Assembly: GCF_037975245.1 (NCBI RefSeq)
Contig: NC_092568.1
Location: forward strand, 33,264,501-33,328,500
Reading direction: 5' to 3'
Source: Apostichopus japonicus
Taxonomy: Eukaryota; Echinodermata; Holothuroidea; Aspidochirotida; Stichopodidae
Length of the DNA stretch: 64,000 nt
This document shows, piece by piece, positions 26,801 through 37,690 of the stretch. Every line of letters starts with the position of its first letter. The first letter of the stretch is position 1. Under the pieces are notes generated by a model. That model had not been told where the DNA came from. It did no database searches and worked only from the letters and a program-made list of their open reading frames with translations. Both the position numbers and the translations under genes were made by a program.

Positions 26801-29800
26801 TTCATATAATGTACTAAAAGTTAACTACAATTACTGACCATAAAATTGAGACTTGAAGTACTGATAGCGACCGCGACCTGGTTGGTGGCTAGGAGCTCAT
26901 CCTCGAGTCTGGCAACTCTAGAAAGATTAAAAGTAATAGCTTTCAAGTAACGAAAATCCTGGTTTTATTTTGAATTTAATGATTAACATACATAGTGGAT
27001 TGTTGTTAAATTAACAAACTTAGGGTTATGTAAACTATAGAACAAATCGTAATACTCAATTCACAAGATAGAATTTCAGTTTCAGAGGAAAGGCTTATTT
27101 CAGACATTTCAGTTCTGAACAAACTCGGACAAAGATGTTCTAAAAACACATCCATCTCATATTTGTAAAATATGGCAGTTATGATTAAGATCAAATTGCA
27201 AGGCAACAATGGACGGCAACATACTCAAAATGAATTGACCTGCAATCAACAAGCAATAAAAGAAGTATTTTAAGAACTTTCCAATTCAAAAAGGAAAATA
27301 CAGTATTCAGCAGATGCTCTAGACCCTAGGTTCTCAACCTTTTTCTATCCAGGGACCCCTTGAGATAAACTGAAATGTTTGGAGGACCCCCGGACAGTGA
27401 CCGCCGGCCTGGGGAGGGGTTTAAGGGGAGGGGGTGTCCCCCTCCCCATTTGAAATTTTTTCAATATTTGGGGGTTAGATGCGAAATGGTGCATTATTTT
27501 GTGACTTTTGAAGTAACTTTATGTTCAAGAATTTATGTTTAGAAATGCATTTTTTCTGGGCCTGGAATGCAGTTTTCCTAGACCTGCAAGTATTGCTAGG
27601 CATAGGCCTACTTGGAAATTCTTCCTTTCAAATGATATATTTCCCAATTAAATTTTAATTTGGAAGCGATGAGTTGTCAGATACAAACTGGTTGATTCTG
27701 CATGAGGTCAGGAGAATAATGGGTTTTCTTTGTCAGAGATAGCTGTAAATGGCACCGTTTTTTTGTGTCAAATCCAAGTTTGTTATAACTTTTCCTCCAC
27801 CAAATTTCAACTCAGTCATCAATTATGTACCACCAGTCTTTTTTACCATACTAGTCTTCCCCCTGGAACCAACCCGCCCTAGTCCTGCGGGACTAGGTGG
27901 GCATAGGCAAAAATCTGATTTGATCTGTGCTACTGCCTTTCATCTTTGTTACATCGAAATGAAAAATTGTAAGTGTATATAGTCTTGGAAATTACCAAAG
28001 TGGGCTACTATTGAACTCCAGTCCTCGTTCAGTGCATTGCTCAATAGCTTCCTCGTGATTCTGTAATCAAAGTCTTTATTCTTGAGACTTAAAACGCATA
28101 ATGAATATAACAAACGGAACTCTAAGAAAACATTGGAAAAAATAATATAGCCAACAAATGAAAGAAACCTAGCTCTTGGATTCCAGTCCTTATTCTGCTC
28201 AAGAGTCAGTGGCTCCCTTGAGCCTGTACATCAGAGACCAGTTTTTGTACATTTGGCTTCACCTTTGTTACGGCCATCCGTAAGTCATTATGAATTGTGA
28301 GTTTGTTCCGGAAGTAGGTTTAATGTGCACAACGGCACTGAAAGTAGATTCTGCCAAGTATGCAGTTGCGAAAGGGATTATTGCTTTCGCCAAAGCGATC
28401 TTCGTTAAATTTGGGGCTATCAATGCTCCTTCAGCAATCCAAAATATCTTCTTTTGTTGATCGAGGTTTGAATTTCGATGAGTTCCTCCGCATCAGAAAC
28501 ATCTTCAAGTTTGGCACTAAACGGGTCGAGCACAAAACTATATTCATCTGCATCGGCAATATCTTCAAATCGTTCCAACATCTCAATTCGAAGAGCATTC
28601 AAGTGTGTCAATATAACAGTCTTCATTTCTGGTGTAGTGATCTGTCTATGAAAAGTTCTGACAACTCCTGGAACATATATGTAGTCATCCCTTTGTATCT
28701 TGTCACTCCAGAGTGAGAGTTTCCTGGTAAAAGCATCGACTGCCTGTTTACATGTTATGATGTTCGCAGATTCTCCCTGCAGCTTCATGTTCAGATTGTT
28801 ATACTGGTCAAATATGTCGACAAGGTAAGCTAACTTGGTTTGAAAGTCGGCACTCAAAAATGCCTCGGCGTGATCACTCTTGATAACTTGATGACCCGCA
28901 GCTCGAATAACCGCGCAAGCGTTCTTCCCCTTGAGAGCCACCTCACTTCTGTATGAGAAACTATATAACTTGTTTTCATCGGGGAACTCACGATTCAACA
29001 TTTATCGACTTCTGACGATACGGTCTGATCATCAGGGTCCAGGTATTGACGGCTAGCCTAGCCTACATTTCTAGAGGCATACATACTTCTCCCTTCGACT
29101 ATATCTCTCATTCCATTTTTCACGAACCTCTTCACCTTTCGCGGACCCTTATTTTTTTCCATGGACCCTTATTTTTCACAGACCCCCTGCGGACCCCTTC
29201 GCCCTCACGGACCCCCAAATAAATTTCACGGACCCCCTAGGGGTCCGCGGACCCCAGGTTGAGTAACCTGGCTCTAGACTACCAGCAGCTCATTAGCAGA
29301 CATACCTGGATCTATCCTATATTGCAATAAGACATCAGCACTAGCAGGATATCCTTAGCTTAATCACTAATCATTCACATATGCTTCTGACCACCCGCCC
29401 CTTTATTACTGTAAGTATTTTAGGTACAACCTGATGACAGAAAACATGGAGGTGAACCTATTTTGGACACTACAACAGTGTTTCGGTTGAACTATTGTAA
29501 TACATTGACACACCTTCTACTAACTATTGTAATACATTGACATACCTTCTCCTAACTATTGTAATACATTACCATACCTTCTCCTAACTATTGTAATACA
29601 TTGACATACCTTCTCCTAGCCTCGTGCAGTTCCTCTGCTAGTCCTTTCTGCTCCTCTGTGACTGTTTCCAAGTCGGGATGAACACGCCTTTCATGAGAGA
29701 GATACTGATCGTATAAGTGTATAGGATTCCATCCTGTCAGTATATCGTAAGTGATGACACAGCCTAAAGAATGACCAAAGATTGAGACTTTCCCGTTATT

Positions 29801-32800
29801 TGGTTCAAATCCCTCATTTCTTGCACAAAATAGACTATACAGTCGATTCAGCTCCCCCTGGAGACCCTTGATAATCTGAGAAGATGAGAAAGAAAGGGGG
29901 GGGGAGAAAGAAATGTTGGTTAATTTGATTGTTGTGCTTGTCACAAGGAGAATGTTCTATTGGTTTTTCATGTGAAACATATCAACATTCATGATTGCAG
30001 TTAATGAAGGATATGTATGTTATCAATCCTTTCTTCTTAAAAATTTTCCACGGGAATGTTTTTTTTTGCAGCAATTTCCTGAAACAATTAGTCTTGAGCC
30101 AATTACCATTGTAATTTATCAAATGTTAGGACAACCCCAATACCTTCAAATCACACAAGACTACCTGATAACCAAGTTATTACAACCGATTCCATCTAGT
30201 TCCTGAAGAATTTTGTCACACTGCAACCCTTAAGTAGCACTGAGTCCATTGCAATAACAATTTCTTTATAATCTTAAGTTGAATTGTTTGGCTGTGTAGA
30301 ATCATGATAATATCATGAGAATATGACTTGGGAAAGAACTACAGAGTGATAGAACACTGGTAGGCAAATGACAGAGTTGTTTATGATAGATGCTGCATGG
30401 AGTTATGGCATTACATGGTCCATTCTGTTTTGGTAAACTGCATGCTGGTATGGTAAGTAATTCTCAATGTTACAAATTTATACAACTACAGTACTGTGCA
30501 TCTCTTCTCTGTAATGTGACAACTGAACAACAATTTAATGTGTATATATGATCAATATATCAAATGCATACATAAGTCAGACAAGAATTATGCCAAAGCT
30601 TTGAGATCTATTCATCTACAAAATTTTACCTAGTTCGAACGAACAAGCGAATGAAGGGACGAACGAAGGAATAAATAAATGAAAATTTAGGACTACATTG
30701 TACTAGTTTTTATTACTGTACCATTGCAGACTTCAGTTACATTCTGTTAAGGAATCTCCAAAAGGACACTGGGCCTCAGTTATCACATTCTACATGTTCT
30801 ATTTGGAGTGAACCTTGACATGTCATTTATGGATACTAACCTCTGACCTATATAGTGGGCTGGTGTAGTACATTATATCCATCACAGAGCTATTAAGTAC
30901 ATGTCTGAGTCCCTTCATTTTCTCTGGTGTGATGGTGGCTACAACTCCACTATCCAGCTGTAGAGGTGACCTCCACTCCACCGGGAGAAATTCAGCTCTG
31001 TGGACGCAACCTCGACTTAACAGCTCAGGGAAATGCTTCTTTATCACCTTATGTTTGCCTTTGCTGAAGCTAAAAAGGAAAGCAATTGAACACAAGATGG
31101 ATTTAAAGATAAATGTAGTCCAACACCTGTCCAGTCTATTTCTGGAATTAAGCATTGACATAATAAAGTTGTTCTTTTGCTTTCTAAGTAGCCACGGTTA
31201 GCTCCCTCCCGATTGACCTGTGGTGCTGGGACTATTATTGGAATTAAAACTACAGCACTTACTTCAAAACAAAACAAATCAAATCAATACAATAAGATCT
31301 TGATGGACTTCATCCAGATGTTTCTTCTAGTGAGCAGAAACATAATTTCTACAACTGGAGACTGCTGCTATGAAAATGATGCGTCATAGTTGCTCAGATC
31401 ATATTTTTGTACAGAGGTCATATATAAAGTGATACTTCATAGGTTTAAGGCAGAGCTTTCAGCTGTTAATTACAACCTCCTAACTTCTATAGCTATCATG
31501 TAGCAATTTCAGCTAAATCATTCATAGAGATTATTTTCTCATAGACTGAAGTATAATTTTGGTTATTTTGGTTAATTGAGTCTAATATTTGACTGTTATA
31601 TGTCTATTTAATTGCCCTTAATGGCCAAATCTGCACCAATAATGTGAGGTTAAGTAAAAAGCTTTGTGTTGCGTGTGAATGTCACCGAAAACTGGTTAAA
31701 ATTAATATTTGACAAGGCCCGGTGACAATCTACATCTTGAGTACCAGGAAATGAGAAAGGAGTACACCGTTGTTGTACTCACTCAGCACAGGTCTTTATA
31801 ATGCTTCGTTTGTCCATGATTTGTCCGACGCCATGAACCACAAATACCAGATGCGATACAGGAGGCGGCTTGTCCTCCAGTGTGGCAATGACTGGGTATC
31901 CTCGCAACAACTTATAACCACTTGTTGAAGCTGACAAAATGATGAGCAAGAAATTGAGAAGTAATTTTACACATTCACGCTTTTACATGCACTGTATACC
32001 TGGAATTCATCATTGCTGGTACAGTACAACATTAAATACAAACAGTCCATATTTCAGAACAGATACAGCAAGTGTGATCCCTAAAGGTAGGTGGATGTTG
32101 CTATGTTACGAATGACAAAGCTTACCTGTCTCCTCTCAATATATGCACTATGATCTACCCGTTCTGCAAACAAAATGGCAAAGCTTTCAGTACTGTGTCC
32201 AATTTAACTGGCATCCACCTCACAGCCTATTTTCTCTTCGTTTTAGATGTACAACTCGAAAGTCATTACAGATGTTTCCTAGCATGTTCTATTTCATCCG
32301 TTGTACACTTGTTTGATACGTAACCAACACTTTGTTGAGATAAGCAGCTGTATACAATTCATTATATAAACCTAGTTTGCTGTCGACCAGATCCGCATAT
32401 CTTTCTTGTAACGAATACCAATAATATGAAGCAGTTCTTGCCGACTAAAAAATATCAGTTATTTGGTTCTGAAACAGGGCAGGAGAAAAATTCAAAATAA
32501 AAACTGCAAATTGAGAAAGAATATGATAGTGATCTCACCCTTTGAAAACCCTATGGATTGACCTATAGAGCGTGCTAACCGATGGCCAGTGGTATTCCAA
32601 TATAGGTAGATGTCACCTGCAGAGTACCAATCAACGTGATATTCTCCAACATTGAGGTGATGAACAGTCGCTGAAAGAAATAAAAAAAATATATAAAAAC
32701 TCTATAGTTACTTCCTGGATTGGACAGTTATGTAGAAGATGAACTTGTGGAACAGCTATCACACAATAACTAACTCTTACTTTCATCAAAACTCACACAA

Positions 32801-35408
32801 CGTTGAAATCATATAAAACGTATTCCAAGATGCCAAAAATACCAGAATGGAAATATATAACAATCAAACTGCACTTTTTCCCTACTATAGTGCCAAATTT
32901 TCACCAGCCTTTCATTTCACTTTTTGACATATACTTTCTCACACAAACTGAGTTGGTAGAAAGGTATGCCAGCATTTATTAGCACATGTGCATAAGAGCG
33001 TTTATCGAGGCTGTGAGACACCCATACATATTGCATCCGTTCCTCATGATACAAACCATTGTTGTAGCATTTTCTATGGCATCATGTGTTAACCAACTTC
33101 TGCTCCACTTATAGGAAGCTAAAAAGTAGGGACACCTCCTAAGAAACATGTCTTAACAATAAAATTATTTTAAATAAAACACCTGTTTTAACATGAAAAG
33201 TTTCATAGTACACAGTACTAGTTAGAGCCAGTGGACATTTTGATATAATTAACTTACTAGTTTTAGCACTGATAATCCCATCAGTTTCAATGGTCTGACC
33301 TTTGAACTTGTCCATGTGTTCCTTTTCAATCTTCAGAGCTAGTTCTGCCTCCAAGGGTTGCCTGGTGCTCTGATAAAACCAAGTTCCTCTCAATACATCA
33401 CACTGATCATCTGCAACAACAAAGGGACAACATATAAAGAAGAACAAAAATACAATCAATATACAGAACTTAGGGAATGTTGTAAAGATGGAGTTTGCTA
33501 TTACAGGGAAAATTCAGTCGTCTGAGAATACCAAATAGTGTTCGGATGACCGAAATCAGCTTTAGAGGTCGGACGGCGGCCGACTAGTTGTTGACATCAA
33601 ATTCAGATTGCATTGTAACTAAATACAGTCAAATAGGTTAAATGATGGATTGGTATGAACATCCTCCATTGGTGATACTGACATAAATTGCATTGTAACT
33701 AAATACAGTCAAATAGGTTAAATGATGGATTGGTATGATCTTCCTCCATTGGTGATACTGACATAAATAAAATAAACATGTTACTAGACCAGCATCGATC
33801 TACCTGTTTTACCGGCCCAAAGACAGTATTCTATTCACCAAACCTACACATCTCTCCTACATTGTTCATAATGGTCATTCTCTGTTATGTTACCCCTTTT
33901 TTTAGGGAATACCAAATTTAATTTCTGTCAAAAGGTAAGACCTGGTTGTCCAAGGGACAACCCGAAAAATTTGGCTTTTATTACCTTGTCCTATACGATA
34001 TGAAATTTTCACGAAACGTTATGGCCAGTTCCTGTATGTTTATATGGTGAAGGGCTGGCGGGGGGGGGGGGGGGGGGCTGTAGCAGCTAGAGTGTCTGCC
34101 ATAAAACCATCAGGTTTTGGGTTGAAACATCCTCACCAGGAACCAGGCTTTCTTGACCATTTACAAATTGTGTTGTGGAGTCTTCCTGGGAAATTTGGTA
34201 TTCTGTTTTGCAAATTGGGAACTGGTATTAGTTTCTGTTCTTTCGGTGGTGTCGAAACAACTTCGTTCACCATGGCTGCTGCACCACAGTGATGATGGAT
34301 GGTATGCCATCACCTTCCTCAGTACTTGAGAAAGTGAAATCAGATGCTGAGGTACAATCTTGTCCGTCAAACATGGAACGTCAAAAAGTGTCGCTTGCAG
34401 GAGCAGGAATGATGCGGCAAATACAGGCCTTCATCGTAAAATCTCTGAACACTCATCAAAAAGAGTGTGTTCATTCAAAATCACCACATGGATAGGGTTT
34501 GAAATGGACTTCTGTTAGCTTCCTAACCCTTGGGAAAATACCTTAAATGTATGTATTTGTATGTATTTTAGATACTCCTGCAAGCAGGAACTCGCGAAGA
34601 AGCCATCATTGGCTTACCAAAGCGGCAAGCTGACAAAAGTCAGTCTCTTAGATTCATATTTAATGTCCATGATTATGGATTGTCAACAACTCTGTAACTG
34701 GACGACATCCATTAATCTTGGAGTGACTCGAACTCGGGACCTTATGATCGGCGTTAACCACTGAACTAACACTCCCAATACTCCCAAATAAACACTATTA
34801 AAAAAACTAACACTCCCAGATCAACCAAAGGACATGATATAAAGCAATCTACTGCCAGTGTATCACTCATATTCCATACAATGACAGGTGCTCAATGATA
34901 ACAAACTCAAACATTTCAACCTTATATTGCATTAGATTATTTGTACTATTTTCTGGGCAAACACACGTACCAGACCAATAAACTGATGAACATTTCCTGT
35001 TCAGGACGTCGACCTCATACAGCCCCCCTCGGACAAGAACCACGTCGTCATCATCTGACAAATCACCAACAGTCACCAGTTTCTGATACTTCCATTCCAA
35101 CTGACAAGAATCGTAACCTATAAATGGGCTCCACTTCTTTTCAGTGTCTTCCTTGTAAAACCATCTGATTTTTGTGACCGTCAGATTCTCAACGATGCCA
35201 TCATTCTGTAAGGAACTCCTCCTCTTTCTGAAATCCGACCGGTCGACGTCAAATGAGGATGTCGGAGATTGCTGGTCAGAGTTCAAATTGTTAGATGGAC
35301 TCTCAAAATAAAATGGAACAACCTCTCCATCGCTGGAAATATTTATAGGCTCATCAGCTCTCAGGGGCTCTCCCACTTCCTCTAAATTCATGATGATGAT
35401 GTTTTATC
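17248..35408 (-). CDS. DDHD1: DDHD1-like phospholipase A1, complete coding gene, 11 coding exons
   Basis: Exons (minus strand): 35391-34971, 33410-33258, 32670-32539, 31930-31783, 31069-30841, 29875-29610, 26917-26839, 25757-25608, 22892-22631, 21843-21643, 17408-17248. Every junction is GT/AG and in frame, totalling 2202 nt or 733 aa plus stop. The ATG at 35391 is preceded by an in-frame TAA, and a pyrimidine-rich acceptor puts the exon start at 35408, so at least one 5' UTR exon lies upstream. A WWE domain lies at about residues 74-160, the serine hydrolase motif GHSLG at 395-399 (Ser397), and the DDHD domain in the C-terminal part, with candidate D524, D687, H706 and D714 in the expected order. 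No SAM domain is seen, which favours DDHD1 over DDHD2 or SEC23IP. The family cleaves phosphatidic acid and phosphatidylinositol to lysolipids in the cytosol and on membranes. The protein is shorter than human DDHD1, mainly at the N-terminus. Confidence 0.93.
17682..18213 (+). repeat. Perfect (GGGA)133 microsatellite in the last DDHD1 intron
   Basis: 532 bp of uninterrupted GGGA on the plus strand. Every four consecutive units can form a parallel G-quadruplex with one-base loops. The host gene runs on the minus strand, so its RNA carries CCCU and its template strand carries GGGA. All frames are open on both strands, which yields spurious Gly/Arg/Glu and Pro/Ser/Leu reading frames. Confidence 0.98.
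19688..20632. repeat. 29-bp minisatellite, about 32 copies, in the last DDHD1 intron
   Basis: The unit is built of CTACTTCCCATTATAATGAT plus a variable tail such as ACGGTTCCT, AGAGTTCCT or ACAGTTCCT. Blocks of several units recur in the same variant order, suggesting higher-order duplication. Edge units are more diverged. Confidence 0.95.
20770..20800. repeat. (AT)n microsatellite
   Basis: About 15 AT dinucleotides following a short CA run, within the last DDHD1 intron. Confidence 0.9.
21643..21843 (-). CDS. DDHD1: DDHD1-like coding exon 10
   Basis: Residues 614-680. Starts with a Gly/Trp-rich stretch (GGLWGIWSWS) and ends in a segment with EEFQNAMKTLDSIPSW. It is less conserved than its neighbours. 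It was joined by phase: a one-base overhang completed by AG of the last exon gives Lys681. Confidence 0.82.
22631..22892 (-). CDS. DDHD1: DDHD1-like coding exon 9
   Basis: Residues 527-613. Begins AYRIEPLIVKHY, which continues the conserved DPV-AYR-EPL block across the splice. It then becomes Glu/Ser-rich and low complexity, probably a disordered insert in the DDHD domain. Confidence 0.92.
25608..25757 (-). CDS. DDHD1: DDHD1-like coding exon 8 (start of DDHD domain)
   Basis: Residues 477-526. Contains ENLFCVGSPLGVFLTLRG and NIYFPSDPV; the Asp of SDPV is residue 524, the candidate first D of DDHD. The 150-nt exon is phase 0 at both ends. Confidence 0.93.
26839..26917 (-). CDS. DDHD1: DDHD1-like coding exon 7
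   Basis: Residues 450-476, with a short charged helix (RVARLEDELL) followed by a Ser-rich linker into the DDHD domain. This 79-nt exon was found by phase and splice sites (acceptor TTCTAG, donor GTCAGT). The hAT insertion lies in the intron before it. Confidence 0.88.
27325..29271 (-). mobile_element. hAT DNA transposon, internally deleted, in a DDHD1 intron
   Basis: The exact 8-bp target duplication CTCTAGAC lies at 27317-27324 and 29272-29279. The ends are inverted: CCTAGGTTCTCAACCT at the left, and the complement of the right end reads CCAGGTTACTCAACCT. Subterminal copies of GGACCCC occur inside both ends. It carries a minus-strand transposase remnant and lies in the intron between coding exons 6 and 7. 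At 1.95 kb it is shorter than intact hAT elements. Confidence 0.92.
28200..29001 (-). pseudogene. Broken hAT transposase, C-terminal part
   Basis: An open frame of 193 codons runs from 29001 to 28420. It includes LAYLVDIFDQYNNLNMKLQG and an acidic stretch, similar to the transposases domesticated as ZBED5, FAM200 and SCAND3. A frameshift or stop follows. The next frame then reads IALAKAIIPFATAYLAESTF, the start of the hATC dimerisation domain, and after another frame change NKLTIHNDLRMAVTKVKP. The N-terminal BED finger and much of the catalytic region are absent. It is a non-functional relic. Confidence 0.85.
29491..29618. repeat. 32-bp tandem repeat, four copies, covering a 5' splice site
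   Basis: Units are at 29491-29522, 29523-29554, 29555-29586 and 29587-29618. The last unit includes the last 9 bases of DDHD1-like coding exon 6 and its donor. The other three each carry a copy of that exon end and donor (GGAGAAG|GTATG or close) further into the intron. Confidence 0.93.
29610..29875 (-). CDS. DDHD1: DDHD1-like coding exon 6 (catalytic serine)
   Basis: Residues 362-449. Contains LNRLYSLFCARN, then KVSIFGHSLGCVITYDI with the GxSxG nucleophile at Ser397. It ends in a charged helix, AEELHEARR. The donor GTATGT sits inside a 32-bp tandem repeat that also covers the last 9 bases of the exon. Confidence 0.93.
30841..31069 (-). CDS. DDHD1: DDHD1-like coding exon 5
   Basis: Residues 285-361. 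Contains EFLPVEWRSPL and DIMYYTSPLYRSE, hallmark family motifs. The acceptor could instead be the in-frame CAG six bases downstream, which would remove two residues. Confidence 0.92.
31783..31930 (-). CDS. DDHD1: DDHD1-like coding exon 4
   Basis: Residues 236-284. Contains HLVFVVHGVGQIMDKRSII, the start of the alpha/beta hydrolase fold; HGVGQ is conserved in the family. Donor GTGAGT. Confidence 0.92.
32539..32670 (-). CDS. DDHD1: DDHD1-like coding exon 3
   Basis: Residues 192-235. Contains VDWYSAGDIYLYWNTTGHRL and the conserved ARSIGQSIGFSK stretch found before the hydrolase core. Donor GTGAGA. Confidence 0.92.
33258..33410 (-). CDS. DDHD1: DDHD1-like coding exon 2
   Basis: Residues 141-191. 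Contains RGTWFYQSTRQPLEAELA, typical of the segment after the WWE core in the DDHD phospholipases. The acceptor is TTGCAG and the donor is a strong GTAAGT. Confidence 0.92.
33607..33766. repeat. 80-bp tandem duplication in the first coding intron of DDHD1
   Basis: Two nearly identical copies start with ATTGCATTGTAACTAAATAC and contain TCCTCCATTGGTGATACTGA. Only a few substitutions separate them, so the duplication is recent. Confidence 0.95.
34056..34150 (+). repeat. tRNA-derived SINE-like head (plus strand)
   Basis: After a long G run, TAGCAGCTAGAGTG resembles a polymerase III A box and GGTTTTGGGTTGAAACATCC resembles a B box at tRNA-like spacing. There is no complete cloverleaf, so it is not a working tRNA. 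It is intronic in the DDHD1-like gene. Confidence 0.55.
34720..34776 (-). repeat. tRNA-derived SINE-like head (minus strand)
   Basis: The minus strand reads GGGAGTGTTAGTTCAGTGG, then TAACGCC, then GGTCCCGAGTTCGAGTCAC, with clear A-box and B-box matches. The T-arm stem and the acceptor stem would need the same bases, so this is a tRNA-derived repeat and not a functional tRNA. Confidence 0.65.
34971..35391 (-). CDS. DDHD1: DDHD1-like coding exon 1 (N-terminus, start of WWE)
   Basis: Encodes residues 1-140. The first 60 or so are acidic and Ser/Pro-rich and probably disordered. IRWFYKEDTEKKW and later LYEVDVLNRKCSSVYWS fit a WWE domain. The donor is CTG|GTACGTG. Confidence 0.92.
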
Positions 35409-37379
35409 CTAAGAAGAAAGAGAAGATTTTCAAATATTCAGGAATTATGTCACATATTACTTGAAAAGGGCCAGAGAACATTGTTGAAAGCAGAAAATTT
35501 CCACATGAACCCAAGTGCACATTTTCTGTGCTTACAGTTTATGTATGTTAAAACCCTGCAAGAAATATCCCATATTCATTAGAGGTCAACAGAAAAAGCT
35601 GATATCCGGGAAAATACACTCAGTAATTCCAAACTACGTAATAAGTATATAGCAAATTAACATAGGAATGTAAGTAATTGGAATGTTAGAAAATTGATTC
35701 CTTAGATCTGCAATGTGTAAATATATCACTGGCAACTTCTGAAGCTTTGGGGCAATGACTTGATAGCTGACAGAACGTACAGACACTCCTACAATAAATG
35801 CCTTGTCTTTTTTGAACACCTTGGTCAAGTTGACAAGAACCCACAAAGCATCAAACTGGTAGACATACTGTAGCAAGGAACAACTGCTGGTTTGGGCCAG
35901 CAGGGAACACCTTTTGCAGTAAAACTTGCTCCATACATGAGAGTGATTCACACAGGAAGAATCAACATTGAGAACATGAGTTTAAGCATAGCCACTAAAA
36001 TAAAAGGCGTAAAGTCAATACATAGACTTTATCGAAAATGAAGAACATAAGACTTCAGATGGTTATGAGCAAAAGTTACTTGACTGAACTTATCAACATT
36101 AGGTATGATCACTTACATTGGTCTTGTTGAATGTTGCCATGTTGAAAATGATCAAACATGCATGTATGTCTCAACTATGATACATTGATGTGTTTAAACC
36201 ATGTACATAAAGTGTTTCCCTAGGCACACAAAACGTCTTGATTCAAACTGTAAAAGTTGTGTTTGAAAATCAAATCAACGTTACTCATGTTCACACTTCA
36301 TAAATGGTACTAGGCTATCATACTTGAGTATAATCAATATTACCTTACATACATCTTAGTTTGTCTTAATATACCTCCCTCAGGATCTAGGAATAATGTT
36401 GATGGTCAGAAATGTTAAAAGAATTTATGTTTAAAACCTTTCAGCGATGCTAGCATGCTACACTTTTGTGGCAACGTTGTGTACCTTTTTAGTGCTATAA
36501 TCCCTTGAAGATTCTGTTTATCTCATTTACTATATTTACCAGTTTGCATTGTCAATGACACAGCCAGTTTGTACATTAAATGAGACAAAATTTGTACATA
36601 GCCTACATAACAAAAACATCATTTAAACACCTGTGTTATGTAGGTGACTTTCAGTTTTGTTGGTATTTTAATTCCAATTGGTACCAATTATTGTCCATAT
36701 TTGGTTTCCCTCAAAATGATTGCTCCAACTACGTCAAAAGGCCATAGCCTAGACCTAACTTGAAGTCTCGAGTTGAGCCTAATGACTTTGGCAATAGTAA
36801 GTGATTCATCCAAATAAGTCCTACCGACAAGGTCGTGACAGGTCAAACTTTCGTCCTAAAATAAGGGTAAGTTCGGATGGCTCAAGGCTATGCTTATCGT
36901 TCATGACAAGTGCAAAACAACCTAGCTACCATGGAACTGGACAATTACGTTAGCCTAAATTTACGAATAGCTTAGGTCTACCTGATAGTGATACTCTAGT
37001 CTAGGGAGTAGGGATGCCAAATAACTACTTTGACTGGCTACACAAAATACCTACTATCCTATCATTCGAAAGCTGCACATTCGACCCTTCGAACCACAAA
37101 CCTCTGAAACGACAGGGTAATAATATGCATATGAAGTTAATTGACTAGTACTAGTAGTAGTAGGTGTCGGGAGTTTGCCGTTTGTGTGAAAGTGACTGTC
37201 ATATGCTATCTCAAGATGACCTGCTCCGTGCTTCAGTTTCCGTACGAACGTTTCAGTTACACAGAAACTCAACACTGTTTTCAGTAACAAAGTTGATATG
37301 ATTGCGCAATCGACAGTAAGCTATCGAGATATGGAACGCCGAAAGGATAAGTTTTTGTTTGCAATGCACAAAATTCAAA
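35409..37379. other. Upstream of DDHD1 coding start, no coding exon seen
   Basis: Should contain the promoter and 5' UTR exon(s) of the DDHD1-like gene, because the ATG exon begins at an acceptor (35408). No specific promoter could be assigned. Short open frames here lack splice sites and motifs. Confidence 0.4.
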
Positions 37380-37690
37380 TCTAAAATGACTTACACGATG
37401 ATGTACTAAAAGCATAAATTATGTACTTAATTTACGCGATGATTTACTAAATATATAAGCTTTTGCTCTACAAATATACGGTGATGGAATACATGCAATC
37501 ATCTGATTTAACTCACAGAATGACGTACTAACAGTATAATATTAATGTTTATGCATACTAAACATGTTCGCGGATGGAGGGTACTAATTTTATACGAAGA
37601 CGTACTAACTTTACAGGATGTACTAAATTTACACGACGAGGTGCCGAAATTAACAACGATGTACCAAAAATATACGATTATGTACCACAG
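37380..37690. repeat. Degenerate repeat of about 28-30 bp
   Basis: Irregular copies of ACACGATGATGTACTAAA-like sequence with drifting spacing. An old, diverged tandem array. Confidence 0.5.

Noticed and set aside
28360-28716. 118-codon plus-strand open frame
   Set aside because: Antisense shadow of the transposase remnant inside the hAT element.
29491-29618. Short 32-bp repeats as a CRISPR-like array
   Set aside because: Repeats are directly adjacent with no spacers and overlap a coding exon boundary.
34720-34776. A functional tRNA gene on the minus strand
   Set aside because: A and B boxes are good, but the T-arm stem and acceptor stem compete for the same bases, so no proper cloverleaf forms.
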